Source of the DNA: Bradyrhizobium hereditatis
Lineage (GTDB): Bacteria > Pseudomonadota > Alphaproteobacteria > Rhizobiales > Xanthobacteraceae
Assembly: GCF_020329435.1 (NCBI RefSeq)
Contig: NZ_JAGKJK010000002.1
Location: 1 to 64,000 of the forward strand
DNA: 64,000 nt
Direction: 5' to 3'
A program made the position numbers and the translations under genes. Position 1 is the first letter of the stretch, and each line of letters opens with the position of its first letter. The notes beneath the pieces are model-generated. The model was not told where the DNA came from and ran no database searches. It saw nothing but the letters and a program-made list of their open reading frames with translations. Below are positions 52,529 to 61,963 of the stretch, in pieces.

Positions 52529-53635
52529 TTAAGGAACTGGTCGGACGCGTTTGCGAAGCGCGGTTTCTCCCGCCGATTGGCGCTCGAGCCAGCGCTCCGC
52601 AGGACGAAATCGCTGCCAACCGGGTAGCTGCGCCGCCAAGGTCACCTCACGCCATTTGGGGTGATGACCGTCGCCGAGAAATTCAGGAAACCGCGAGAAC
52701 AGGGTCTGGACAAACAGTTCCAGGAGCTGAAACCGCTCCTTACGGATCGGCCAGTTATAGGCGAAAAGAGCGGATTGGATCGCGATCGTGTCCACGCTTT
52801 CACCGGTCGCGATGATGTTTGGATAGTCCTCGTGATGGAAAGCCGATGGCAGGAAATCACGCTCCAGTGCCGGGGAATACGGGATCGGCAGGAAGCGAAT
52901 GCCATCGGATTGCGCGTAGCGCGCGAGGAAGTTGACCGGCTTTCCCGACACCAACAGGGTCGCGACAATTTGCCCGTTCCGCATCCCATCCAGCGCGGCA
53001 TCCAGCCCCAGGTTCACTTCGCTGATCTTCACGTCCAGACCGTTGAACACCTCACGGCCAAGCATAGCACCGGCGCTTCCCTCCTCCCCCAGATTGACCG
53101 TCTGTCCCGCCAGATCTGTCAGATCTCTGATCTCCGGCCGCGCAAGGAGATGGAACTCTTCGGAAAAAAGGGGCACGATGTAGACAAGCTTGCCGCGGAT
53201 ATCGCCGAACGTCTTCGCTTCCCGGAGCCGATCGACCAAGACCACAGGCGCTATCGCCATATCGGCACCTGCCAGGGTGAGTATATCCAGGATATTGCGG
53301 CTGCCACCGTTTCCGACCATGGGCATTACCCGCAGTGCCATCTCGCCGCGAGGACCGGTCTCTTGGCCGCTCTCCAGCACGGTTGCAATTTCTTGAGCTA
53401 TAGCGAATTCGCTGCTGTGCGGCGCACCGGAAACCAAACCTGCGGTGTACCGGATCTCAGATGTTCCCACTGCCTTTCTGGGGGCGCTTTCCTTCCGCGA
53501 AGACATATTCGCGGGTTCACGCAGAGAGACGGATGGTCGTGTTTGCGCGAGGGATCCCTGCACCTGTTCGCCGAGCGAGGCCGCTGCAATGAACGCGGTG
53601 AAGAAGCCGATCCGAACCGCTCCGCAAACCCTCAT
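52529..53635 (-). CDS. TAXI-type TRAP solute-binding protein
   Basis: The 368-residue protein has an N-terminal hydrophobic segment (IGFFTAFIAAASLGEQVQGS) as likely signal, a linker, then the TAXI family core: YTAGLVSGAPHSSEFAIAQE, MPMVGNGGSRNILDILTLAG with DMAIAPVVLVDRL, and DLAGQTVNLGEEGSAGAMLG. TAXI proteins capture organic acids or amino acids in the periplasm for a fused DctQM permease. No such permease is adjacent; the nearest TRAP permease (56405-58305) has its own DctP. It is therefore an orphan. The C-terminal tail is Arg-rich. Confidence 0.7.
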   Translation of the reverse strand: MRVCGAVRIGFFTAFIAAASLGEQVQGSLAQTRPSVSLREPANMSSRKESAPRKAVGTSEIRYTAGLVSGAPHSSEFAIAQEIATVLESGQETGPRGEMALRVMPMVGNGGSRNILDILTLAGADMAIAPVVLVDRLREAKTFGDIRGKLVYIVPLFSEEFHLLARPEIRDLTDLAGQTVNLGEEGSAGAMLGREVFNGLDVKISEVNLGLDAALDGMRNGQIVATLLVSGKPVNFLARYAQSDGIRFLPIPYSPALERDFLPSAFHHEDYPNIIATGESVDTIAIQSALFAYNWPIRKERFQLLELFVQTLFSRFPEFLGDGHHPKWREVTLAAQLPGWQRFRPAERWLERQSAGETALRKRVRPVP

Positions 53636-53965
53636 CGTTCAAACCTGTCCGTAGACCAGGCGTGACATCCTTTAACCGTAAGCGAGAATGCTTGGACCGA
53701 CAAGTCACCCTTTAGGGTGATCTCAGAAACGCGCCACATCTCGGCCTCAGTTGAAAATTCGCGCGCTGCGCGCACGGCTCTTCCTTCCACGATCACGGGC
53801 TCAGCTCGTGCCGTCCGTCGAGAAGTAACCCGTCCCATGACACGACGCCGGACGTAAAGAGCGCGTTCGCGTGGATCGAGCCTGACCTGGCGGGCATTGC
53901 GTAGACGGCCCGAGGCTCCCACCCCGTGTCGGAGAAGATCGCGCAATCCGGCATCGGCCGAACAG

Positions 53966-54171
53966 GCGCTTGAATACACGCTTGCCGCCAATCCCCTGGT
54001 CGGCATCCGCGAGCAGGAGATCTGGGATTTTTCCGGAAAGCTGTTCGAGCAGATAGCGATCAATCCTACGCTCGCCGCAAAGCATTACATGTCCTATATC
54101 GGCGAGCTGGGCCGCATTGTGAGCGGCGATTGCGCGCTTGCGCCTGATGCCAGGGACAAGCGCGTCGCCGA
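53966..54171 (+). pseudogene. PHA synthase (PhaC) N-terminal remnant
   Basis: The frame ALEYTLAANPLVGIREQEIW, then LFEQIAINPTLAAKHYMSYI, then GELGRIVSGDCALAPDARDK followed by RVAD resembles the N-terminal helical region of class I/II PhaC enzymes (NPLVG..., ...NP..AA.HYLSFLGELGRI..G, ...PD.KDRRFAD). It stops at a junction with the MFS fragment near 54171 on the other strand. The catalytic domain is absent. Its start is not defined. Confidence 0.6.
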
Positions 54172-54980
54172 CAGGGGCGCAATGCGCCAGAAGCGCAAGT
54201 CCGAATAGATAGCCCTGAGAGTGAGCCCCTGACGAGCGCTCGCTGAGCTCACGGCAGGTTCCGGCACGATGAAATAAATGAGTCCCGCTGTTGCGACCGT
54301 CGCAAACGTCAGCACTTCAAACAGACCTCGCCAGCCGATCCAATCCAGCAACCATTCCGCCGGAGCCGTTGCGGTAGCAGTCCCTAATGATCCGAGCATG
54401 ATCATGTAGCCGTTGACAAGCGCCACGCGCTCCTTCGGAAACCAGACGACGATGGCCTTTAACCCCGCCATCAATGCACCTGCGACGCCAAGTCCGATCG
54501 TTGCGCGGGCAACGAGAAGCTCCGCAAACCCCGATGCTGTGCCAAATAGCGTTGCACCTCCAGCCGCTATGACCAGGAGCGCGCCTGAACTCGTCTCGGG
54601 CCAAAACGATCCAGCAGCACCCCTATGGGGATCTGAGCGGCCGCAAAGAACAGGAAGTAGACCGACGCAAGCAAACCGATGTCTGCGGCATCGAGCCCAA
54701 ACTCCGATATTAGCTGACCCGACACTGAGCTCGTGATGGTCCGAAAGAGATCGGAGAGATAGTAGCCCGCAACAAAGAGGAAGAAGACGCACGCAATTAG
54801 CCGCCACTTTTGAAGCGGGCTTCTGGAGCCAAGAGACGCCTCTGCCGGCTTCGGCTCAACATTTGACGATACGGCCGGCTCCGTTGGCGCTCCAGCCTTG
54901 CTCTTCTCACGCCGGCGAGCAGAACGAATTCGGGAGGTGCCGAAAGTTGGAGTTGCTGCCGTCCTCCCGGGCGGCAGCAC
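54172..54980 (-). pseudogene. MFS transporter, frameshifted and truncated
   Basis: The N-terminal part (from 54980) has a charged start, helix IACVFFLFVAGYYLSDLFRT and IGLLASVYFLFFAAAQIPIG with VLLDRFGPRRVQ, the A-motif-like loop between helices 2 and 3. A one-base loss near 54590 moves coding to a second frame (ALLVIAAGGATLFGTASGFA, GLIYFIVPEPAVSSASARQG). It continues to FWRIAPLSAT, where the gene is cut near 54172 by the phaC fragment. About six of twelve helices remain. It cannot encode a working transporter. Confidence 0.75.
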
Positions 54981-55432
54981 TCAGTTTGTCTTGGATGTCT
55001 TCATCGGTTTCCGAGGCGGTTTCCTCATTCACTTGTTTCGACCCGCGACCGCTTGGCCCGCCCTCGCCGATCTCGAGGTCGGACTGGTCGAGGTTTGCGG
55101 CGCCGAGCCGGTAGAAAATCGTGTTGTCACGAGGGAACGAATCGTCCCCCGGACAATCTGGTTCTAATTCTACAGCAAGCGGTACCCTGTGGCGACGAGC
55201 AGAACAGATTGTCCGTTTTGCTCGCCCCGATGTCCTATTCTACGACGAGTACGTAATCGACCTGTACCGTCGGATCTGCGGGCTGTATCGAATGGGGTGA
55301 AGATAGAGAGACAAAGGGAAAGTTGCAAAGCAATCCGGCCGCGCCACGTCCTTCCACAAAAAGCGTCGCACGAGACCCATTTTGTTCTCGACGACCACTC
55401 CGCGAAGGTCTTGGAAAATAAGGATTTTCCTT

Positions 55433-55508
<76 letters not shown>

Positions 55509-55683
55509 GGATGCTGGGTCCGGAAAACCCTTGCGAGGGGCGTCGTTTAGCAAAGCGATCCCGGGATGTCCAGCAAGCCGGCGGAAGTTTTCCCGGGCTT
55601 TGGTGGACCGCCCGAACGGCAAAAAGCCGCTGGGTTTCAGCGGCTTCTGCCAATGTTCGGATCAGGCCTTGGTCGGCGGCGCC

Positions 55684-56271
55684 TCAGAGCCGCTCGTGGC
55701 CGCCCCGGTCCGGGCCACCATCCCGGTCATAGCGGTCGCGGTCATAGCCGCGATGGCGGTCAAAGTCGCGGTCCCGGCCCATTTCGCGCTCGAACCGGCG
55801 GTGGTGCCAGCTGTCCCGGCCGGCGAACCGGTCCATCCGGGTCAGCACAGCGAGCCGCCGCTTCTGGCTATCATCCAGCGTCTTGTAGAGCGGGTCGGCC
55901 GCATCGGCGATCTTCTTCATGGCCGCCGCGCTGGCCGCCATGTTGTCGGCGCGCTCGCGCAGGCGCGACACCGGATCGTCCGGCTTCTGGCTGGAATCGT
56001 CCCGCGACGCGCCCATGCGCGCATTGGCGCGATCGATCTTGAGCTTGGCGAACTCCCTGACCGCGGCCTCGACCGGCGGCCACAGCTTCTCCTGCTCGGC
56101 CGTCAATTTGAGGCCGGCATGGACGGCCGCGATGCGCGCGTCGGCATAGGCCGCCCGGTCCTCCGGGCTCATCCGCATATGGCCGTAGCCCCAATGACGG
56201 TGCTGGGCGTAGACGGCGGTCGAACCGGCGATGGCAAGAACCGCGACCGCAGCGATGGCGAAACTCCTCAT
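55684..56271 (-). CDS. Spy/CpxP-family LTxxQ periplasmic protein
   Basis: The 195-residue protein has a signal peptide (MRSFAIAAVAVLAIAGSTAV then YAQ), followed by helical segments with LKLTAEQEKLWPPVEAAVRE and LDDSQKRRLAVL, which are the two LTxxQ-type motifs of the Spy/CpxP fold. The C-terminus is a low-complexity Asp/Arg/His tail (DRDFDRHRGYDRDRYDRDGG) that could bind metal. Spy-like proteins act as ATP-independent periplasmic chaperones or envelope-stress modulators. It is a single gene between the tRNA and the TRAP operon. Confidence 0.8.
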   Translation of the reverse strand: MRSFAIAAVAVLAIAGSTAVYAQHRHWGYGHMRMSPEDRAAYADARIAAVHAGLKLTAEQEKLWPPVEAAVREFAKLKIDRANARMGASRDDSSQKPDDPVSRLRERADNMAASAAAMKKIADAADPLYKTLDDSQKRRLAVLTRMDRFAGRDSWHHRRFEREMGRDRDFDRHRGYDRDRYDRDGGPDRGGHERL

Positions 56272-56404
56272 GCGAACCTCCTCTGGAAAGGTTGCCTGAG
56301 GATGGCTCCGGCCCTGCCAGTCTTCAACTTAACGTTTGGCAAGGGGCACTTCCCTTACCAACATGTAATGTGGCGCCCTTTGATCCAGTGCAATGCGCGA
56401 CCAG

Positions 56405-57730
56405 CTACAGCATTCCGAGCACACGCGGCAGCCACAGCGACAATTCCGGGATGTAGGTGATCAGGCCGAGGAAGACCAGCAGCGTAATCAGCCACGGCAG
56501 CACCGCGATCGACAGCTCAGTGATGCCCATCTTGGCGATGCCGGAGGCGACATAGAGATTAAGCCCGACCGGCGGATGGCACATGCCGATCTCCATGTTG
56601 ACTACGATGATGATGCCGAAATGAACGGGATCGATGCCGAGCTTGACCGCGATCGGATAGAGGATCGGCGCCATGATCAGCACGATCGACGACGGCTCCA
56701 TCACGTTGCCTGCGAGCAGCAGCAAGAGGTTCACCACCAAGAGGAAGGTGATCCAGTTGATGCCGCTGCCGGTGATCCAGTTGGACATCGCCTGCGGGAT
56801 CTGCTCGCTCGTCATCAGGAACGAGAACAGCACCGCGTTGGTGACGATGTAGAGGATCATCGCGCTCATGTTCGCGGAGACGAGCAGGACCTTCGGCACG
56901 TCCTTCCACTTCAGGTCCTTGTAGATGAACATCTCGATCAGGAAGGCGTAGACCGCGCTCATCGCGGCGGCTTCCGTCGGCGTGAACCAGCCGGCATAGA
57001 TGCCGCCCAGCACCACGACGATCAGGGAAATTCCCCAGATCGAGTCCATGAAGGCTTTGATGGCCTCACCCCACGATGCCTTCTCGACCCGCGGGATGTT
57101 GTTCTTCCAGGCGCGATACCACGTGGTCGAGGACAGCATGATCGCCAGGATCATTCCCGGCACCATCCCGGCCATGAACAACTGCCCGACTGAGGCGGAG
57201 CCGACTTTCTCGCCGTTCGGGCCCAAATATACGGCGCCGCTGGTTGCGACCGAATAGATCACCATGATGATCGACGGCGGAATCAGGTTGCCGAGCGCGC
57301 CGCCAGTGACGATCACGCCGGCGGCAAAGCGCCGGGGATAGCCGACCTGCAACATGGCAGGCAGCATGATCGAACCGATGGCGACCACGGTCGCGGGCGA
57401 CGATCCCGACACGGCCGAAAACAGCGCCGCCGACATTGTGGCGGCAATGCCGAGGCCGCCGGGCCAATGGCCGATCATGGTGCGCGCGAACGCGATCATT
57501 CTTCGCGCCACGCCGCCATGGGTGAGGAAGTTGCCGGCGAGGATGAAGAACGGGATCGCCATGATCTCGAACTTCTCGATGCCGGTGAACAGCTTTAGCG
57601 CCACCGATTCGATCGGCACCGACGTGAAGGTGAACAGGAACGTCAGCACCGTGAGGCCGAGCGCAATTGAGATCGGCATGCCCGTCAGCATCAGCGCAAC
57701 GAGCAGGCCGAAGATGATCGCGGCGGTCAT
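56405..57730 (-). CDS. dctM: TRAP transporter large permease (DctM)
   Basis: The 441-residue protein has about 12-13 helices and the DctM hallmarks: LTGMPISIALGLTVLTFLF, ETMAIPFFILAGNFLTHGGV-type segment (EIMAIPFFILAGNFLTHGGV), GGLGIAATMSAALFSAVSGS, AFLIEMFIYKD and PILYPIAVKLGIDPVHFGII followed by MCHPPVGLNLYV. It drives Na+/H+-coupled uptake of the ligand delivered by DctP. Its start overlaps the DctQ stop as ATGA at 57727-57730. It is the last gene of a dctP-dctQ-dctM operon. Confidence 0.92.
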   Translation of the reverse strand: MTAAIIFGLLVALMLTGMPISIALGLTVLTFLFTFTSVPIESVALKLFTGIEKFEIMAIPFFILAGNFLTHGGVARRMIAFARTMIGHWPGGLGIAATMSAALFSAVSGSSPATVVAIGSIMLPAMLQVGYPRRFAAGVIVTGGALGNLIPPSIIMVIYSVATSGAVYLGPNGEKVGSASVGQLFMAGMVPGMILAIMLSSTTWYRAWKNNIPRVEKASWGEAIKAFMDSIWGISLIVVVLGGIYAGWFTPTEAAAMSAVYAFLIEMFIYKDLKWKDVPKVLLVSANMSAMILYIVTNAVLFSFLMTSEQIPQAMSNWITGSGINWITFLLVVNLLLLLAGNVMEPSSIVLIMAPILYPIAVKLGIDPVHFGIIIVVNMEIGMCHPPVGLNLYVASGIAKMGITELSIAVLPWLITLLVFLGLITYIPELSLWLPRVLGML

Positions 57731-58305
57731 CGGGCGATCCCCCCGGCGCCGACCCCGGGCGCATCGATTTCGACGCCCTCAACCTGGGTTTCGTCGTGAT
57801 GCGGCAGATGGCCGGTGTGCCAGAATTTCCAGGCCACCTGCAGGAAGCGGAAGCACATCAAATAGGACCCGAGCGGGACACAGAGATAGATGATCCAGAT
57901 TGGCAGTTCGAGGTCGGGCGAGACCTGGTCGGTGTAGTAGAGGCCATGGACGAACTTCGCGCCCATTGATCCGACTACCGCCGTGAACAGCGCACCACAC
58001 AGCAGGCCGAAAAGGATCGTACCCTTTCGTATCGGAGGACGGAGCTTGTTCACCAGCACGTCGACGCCGACATGGATGCCGGTGCGCACGCCATAGGCGG
58101 CGCCGAACTTCGCCATCCACACGAACATGTAGATGCAGACCTCCTGCGCCCAGGACAGGTTGATCGGAAACAGGATGTCGTAGAGGAAGGGAACGCCGAC
58201 CAGATAGCGATGCATCACCGCGACGAAGATGATCAGGGTCGCGGCTGCGATCAGCACCGTAATCAGCAGTTCCTCAAGCCGGTCAAGGATGCGAAGCAGT
58301 ATCAA
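57727..58305 (-). CDS. dctQ: TRAP transporter small permease (DctQ)
   Basis: I start at the TTG at 58305, which has GGGGGG five to ten bases upstream; the ATG at 58341 would precede that ribosome site. The 192-residue protein has four helices (ELLITVLIAAATLIIFVAVM, WAQEVCIYMFVWMAKFGAAY with the conserved Glu-Val, FGLLCGALFTAVVGSMGAKF, and IWIIYLCVPLGSYLMCFRFL), as expected of DctQ. It bridges to DctM. The gene lies 122 bases after dctP, with a strong hairpin between them. Confidence 0.88.
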   Translation of the reverse strand: MILLRILDRLEELLITVLIAAATLIIFVAVMHRYLVGVPFLYDILFPINLSWAQEVCIYMFVWMAKFGAAYGVRTGIHVGVDVLVNKLRPPIRKGTILFGLLCGALFTAVVGSMGAKFVHGLYYTDQVSPDLELPIWIIYLCVPLGSYLMCFRFLQVAWKFWHTGHLPHHDETQVEGVEIDAPGVGAGGIAR

Positions 58306-58386
58306 TGTCCCCCCTTTAGGCCGGACCCCGGAGGCCCTCACCTTCCATTCCTTCGCGGCTCATCGCCGCTCGCCCCGAAAATGCGA

Positions 58387-58414
58387 GGGCTTCCGTGCCG
58401 TGGCACGGAAGCCC
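58387..58414 (-). promoter_or_regulatory. 13-bp hairpin between dctP and dctQ
   Basis: GGGCTTCCGTGCC at 58387-58399 and GGCACGGAAGCCC at 58402-58414 form a perfect 13-bp stem with a two-base centre. There is no T tract on the minus strand. Such stems after TRAP binding-protein genes usually protect the upstream mRNA or partly stop transcription, so more DctP is made than permease. The role here is inferred. Confidence 0.6.
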
Positions 58415-58427
58415 GATCAGCATCGAC

Positions 58428-59429
58428 TCAGTTCGTCGCGCCCCTCGTCTCCTTCAGGAACTCGTCGATCAGCGGCTGACCGACGCGGCCGGCGACATCC
58501 TTGTAGACCGGGTCCATCGCCTTGCGCATGGCGGCGTCCTGCTCCGGCGTGAGCGAGATGATCTCGGTCTTGCCGCTCTTCTTGATGTCGGCGAGCGCGT
58601 CGTCGTTTTCCTTCGCCGACTGGCCGTTGCCGTAGGCGGTGGCCTCCTTCATGGCCTTCTCGCATTGTGCGCGGATATCCGCCGGCAGGCCTTCCCAGAA
58701 CTTCTTGTTTGTGACCACGACGTAACCGATGTAGCCGTGGTTGGTGTTGGTCATGTACTTCTGCACCTCATGCATTTTCTGGGTGTAGATGTTCGACCAG
58801 GTGTTCTCCTGTCCGTCGACCACGCCGGTCTGCAGGGCCTGGTAGACTTCGGAGAATGCCATCACCTGCGGGATCACGCCGAGTGTACGGAACTGCGCTT
58901 CCAGCACCTTTGACGACTGGATGCGGAATTTGAGGCCCTTGTAGTCGGCCGGCGAGATCAGCTTCTTGTTCGCGCTCATCTGCTTGAAGCCGTTGTCCCA
59001 ATAGGCAAGGCCGATCATGCCCTTCGGTTCGAGCAGTTTTAGAAGCCTGGCGCCGAGCGGGCCGTCGGTGACTTTGCGCAGCGTTTTCAGATCGGGAAGG
59101 ATGTAGGGCAGGTCGAATACCTCGAATTCCTTCACCCCGATCGGGCCGAACTTTGAGTTCGACGGCGCCAGCATCTGCACCGCACCTAACTGCAGCGCCT
59201 CCAGCTCTTCCTTGTCCTTGTAAAGCTGCGAGTTCGGATAGACTTCGACCTTGACCTTGCCTTCGGTGTACTTCTCGGCCAGTTCCTTGAACTTCTCGGC
59301 CGCCAGCCCCTTCGGCGTATTGGTCGCCACCACATGGCTGAACTTGATCACGATCGGCGATTGCGCCGCAGCGGGTCCGACCAGAGCGAGAGCCGCGATC
59401 GATGCCGCGGCCAAAATCAGCTTGCGCAT
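58428..59429 (-). CDS. dctP: TRAP transporter solute-binding protein (DctP)
   Basis: From the ATG at 59429 (AAGGGAGGAAAC upstream) the 333-residue protein has a signal peptide (MRKLILAAASIAALALVGPA then AAQ). The DctP core has IKFSHVVATNTPKGLAAEKF, VEVYPNSQLYKDKEELEALQ, FDLPYILPD, GLKFRIQSSKVLEAQFRTLG and YQALQTGVVDGQENTWSNIY. The conserved Arg in FRIQ (for the ligand carboxylate) and the Asn-Thr segment are present. Ligands of this family are dicarboxylates, sialic acid or related acids. It is the first gene of the operon and is followed by the hairpin. Confidence 0.92.
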   Translation of the reverse strand: MRKLILAAASIAALALVGPAAAQSPIVIKFSHVVATNTPKGLAAEKFKELAEKYTEGKVKVEVYPNSQLYKDKEELEALQLGAVQMLAPSNSKFGPIGVKEFEVFDLPYILPDLKTLRKVTDGPLGARLLKLLEPKGMIGLAYWDNGFKQMSANKKLISPADYKGLKFRIQSSKVLEAQFRTLGVIPQVMAFSEVYQALQTGVVDGQENTWSNIYTQKMHEVQKYMTNTNHGYIGYVVVTNKKFWEGLPADIRAQCEKAMKEATAYGNGQSAKENDDALADIKKSGKTEIISLTPEQDAAMRKAMDPVYKDVAGRVGQPLIDEFLKETRGATN

Positions 59430-60432
59430 GTTTCCTCCCTTATTTTCTTCGGAGCGCGAGCGCGACTCCGAAGCTTGCATGCCAAATGCACCAATACAGA
59501 CAAGCCAGCCCAATTGCCATTGCCCGTTAGCAGGGTCAGGCGCCGCCAATCTTGCTGCGCTGCAAAATTCGGCCCGCGCGGCTTGGCGCAGGATCGTGCC
59601 GGAGCTGTACTGCCAGCGTCCAATAAACCTTCGCTATGGCTGATTTCCTCGATACGAAAGGCTCCACTTTCGGCGCCGCAACGGTCGACTGTCATCCCCG
59701 CTAAGGCGGGGTACGCCGTGGCTTATCGGTTCAATCACTGCTGTCTCTGGAAACTGGATCGTCCGCCCCAGTGCGCAATTGCGCACAAGGTGGACGATGA
59801 CAACTGAATACGAGGCCGCATTCTCGCGGCGCATCGCGCCCGAGGTTTGCATCGTCTTGCCCTCACCGAATTCAGAGGGCGCAGGGAAGACCGGGTGCTG
59901 GCTGCACCCGCGGTCTCGTGTGCCGTTGCGCATAGCAAGAAGCGCACACGAGCATACAGGTACAGCGGAAACACTCCGGCCTTCCCTGCACAATGGCTTT
60001 ACGGCTTATACGTGATCTCCCTGGTGAACGGCTCTTTTGCCACCATCGCTACGCAGGGACTCCCGCGCAACTTAACGCCAGCACCGCGGCGTCCAGACCA
60101 CACGACTTCGCCGTACGCTTCCGGCGCGCAACGTCTCTCGCGCCATCTGCGTCCATCGCATCTCACCGCGCGTTCGTGACGTTGGCCGCCGCCCCTCATC
60201 TTGCCGTGAGACGAGCGGAGTTATGCGACTGATTTGGGTGAAAACGGAAGCGGAATATTTTTGATTCCGGGACTTGACACGATTTCTGAAAATCAGAAGT
60301 GATTTGCTGTCGTGCCATTTGGTCGCGGCCCGCCGCATCAAGTCGCGCTTGTGCGCAAAGCAAATAAGCCGGCAGCTGTAGGGTGGGCAAGGCCAACAGG
60401 TCGCGCGAACGCGCGCCCGATGACAGGCTCCG

Positions 60433-60479
60433 CGTGCCCACCATCTAACAGTCACGATCGGTGATGGACGGTGGGCACG
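60433..60479. repeat. GTGCCCACC palindromic repeat, copy 1
   Basis: CGTGCCCACC at 60433-60442 and GGTGGGCACG at 60470-60479 form an inverted repeat with a 27-base loop. The same arms recur at 60905-60950. A related GTAGGGTGGGCAA lies upstream at about 60379. Confidence 0.65.
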
Positions 60480-60904
60480 TCGCTTGCGCTCCTGTGCCTA
60501 CCCTATCGCAGCTACGTGAGTTCGGATTGGCGGTCACTAACGAAACGGTAATCTCTGTTTCGTCGGGGCGGCTTGACGAAACACCCGACCCGATTGACGA
60601 AACCATTTTTCTGATTTCTCGAAAACGTCCTGAAATAGAAGTCTGGCAACATGGCAGGCTGATGAATCCCCCTGCGTCTCGCCAGACCAGCGGCGAGACC
60701 AGCGCAGAACTGGAAATGCCATGCTCGCCGAAAAGTATATTCTGCTTTTGGAAACGATCCGCAGCCTGGCCGAGCTCAGCCCGGCCTATGCCGATGGAAC
60801 TCCGAGAGTCATCAGCACCTCGCCGCACGTTCCCGTCCAGTTGCCGCGCGCTAGTCAGAAGTAGCGGCAACGGTCGTCGAACGAAGGTTGCGTAAAGCGA
60901 CCAG

Positions 60905-60950
60905 CGTGCCCACCATCAAGCGGCGCGGTTGATGATAGATGGTGGGCACG
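60905..60950. repeat. GTGCCCACC palindromic repeat, copy 2
   Basis: CGTGCCCACCATC at 60905-60917 and GATGGTGGGCACG at 60938-60950 form a perfect 13-bp inverted repeat with a 20-base loop. It is the better preserved of two copies that bracket the 60.5-60.9 kb block. Confidence 0.7.
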
Positions 60951-61133
60951 GCGCAGGTGCGCCTTGATCCACGGCGCCTCGCCCTCGAGCCAGGCCCGTT
61001 CGATTTCATGTGTCCCTCGCCACGCGACGACTCTCGCCGGCTCCCGAGGTGCCAGAGCTGCACCGATGCTCCCGGAACAAATGCCCGCACAGCAATTTGG
61101 TTTGAAGCGCGCACCGGCAGAAGGCGGAGCACG

Positions 61134-61592
61134 ATGATCCATCTCGAAAAGGAAATGACCTATCGCGTCAAGACCAGCCATCCGCTGGGTCCGACATACG
61201 GCTCGCCGCGTGCGACCCTGCAATACTGGCAGGTGGCTGAAGCCGAACTGAGTGGTCCCCGGATCAAGGCCCAATTGGCCGCGACCGGGCTCGACTGGAT
61301 GCAGGTGAGCGAGGACGGCTTTTGGCGGCCGAATGTGCGCGCGCAATTCCTGACCCATGATGGCGCCGTGGTGCTGATGAGCTACATCGGGCTGGTCGAA
61401 CAAACGGCGTCATTCAAGCGAGCCGCCGAGGCCAATGAGCCGACCGACTGGGACGATCAGTACATGCGGCTGTCCGTGACCTTCAACACCGGCGACGCCC
61501 GATATGCGTGGATGAATCAAAGCCTGTTCATCGCGGCAGGCCGGCTGCTCGGTACCGGCCATATCGAGTATTCGATATTTCGGATAACGTAG
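61134..61592 (+). CDS. DUF3237 family protein
   Basis: I start at the ATG at 61134 (GGCGGAGCACG before it), although the frame is open from 60939. The 152-residue protein has a beta-rich pattern with ADGxxDWxxVxxDG-like TGLDWMQVSEDGFWRPNVRA, FLTHDGAVVLMSYIGLVE and the C-terminal FNTGDARYAWMNQSLFIAAG followed by RLLGTGHIEYSIFRI, typical of the DUF3237 calycin-like fold. No enzymatic role is established for the family. It is a single gene facing the CcdA-thioredoxin pair, with a long palindromic repeat between them. Confidence 0.75.
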   Translation: MIHLEKEMTYRVKTSHPLGPTYGSPRATLQYWQVAEAELSGPRIKAQLAATGLDWMQVSEDGFWRPNVRAQFLTHDGAVVLMSYIGLVEQTASFKRAAEANEPTDWDDQYMRLSVTFNTGDARYAWMNQSLFIAAGRLLGTGHIEYSIFRIT

Positions 61593-61810
61593 TTTCCGAG
61601 CGCGCCCCCGCCATCAGGCGACGCGAACCAAGCTAGCCAGGACCGGCGGACTGGCCGCGGACCAGGATGGAAGCCCGGGCGCAACGACGCCGCGTTAGGC
61701 GATGCGCACCATCCGGCCCTGAATCCGCTATCCTTCGTGCAACCTGCCGGCACAATTTCTAGAGCATGATGATTTTTGGTTAGATCAATTTGGCCGCAGA
61801 CGCGCTTCAA

Positions 61811-61926
61811 CCTCTCCCGCTCGCGGGGGAGGTCGGCGCGAAGCGCCGGGTGGGGGCTCTCTCCACTCGGGCAGTATCGCCCGCGGCGACACCCCCACCC
61901 CAACCCTCCCCCGCAAGCGGGAGAGG
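61811..61926. repeat. large palindromic intergenic repeat
   Basis: CCTCTCCCGCTCGCGGGGGA at 61811 and TCCCCCGCAAGCGGGAGAGG ending at 61926 are inverted arms matching at 21 of 22 positions. They are extended inwards by GGGTGGGGGCT and ACCCCCACCCC. Each arm is itself palindromic. This is the common alphaproteobacterial intergenic element of CTCTCCCGC type. Lying between convergent genes, it may end transcription from both sides. Confidence 0.85.
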
Positions 61927-61963
61927 GAGCGCACCTTCTTCGTGGTCGCGATCGAGTCATGCT

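Larger units (their letters stand above)
59430..61133. other. 1.7-kb field of dispersed intergenic repeats, no gene
   Basis: No conserved gene is visible. About 59690-60240 has the character of a repeat family that I recall from Bradyrhizobium-type genomes: GTCATCCCCGCTAAGGCGGG, then GGGTGCTGGCTGCACCCGCG further on. About 60537-60722 would encode KSEKWFRQSGRVFRQAAPTK on the minus strand, a sequence also familiar as a spurious repeat-derived frame. Two hairpins of the GTGCCCACC type flank it. Assignment to known repeat families is from memory, not a search. Confidence 0.5.

Noticed and set aside
53632..54063. 143-codon minus-strand frame
   Set aside because: Antisense to the phaC fragment, Arg/Ser-rich, without domain or ribosome site.
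60461..60895. 144-codon plus-strand frame in the repeat field
   Set aside because: It lies in a repeat-derived block and has no family similarity or coding-like composition.
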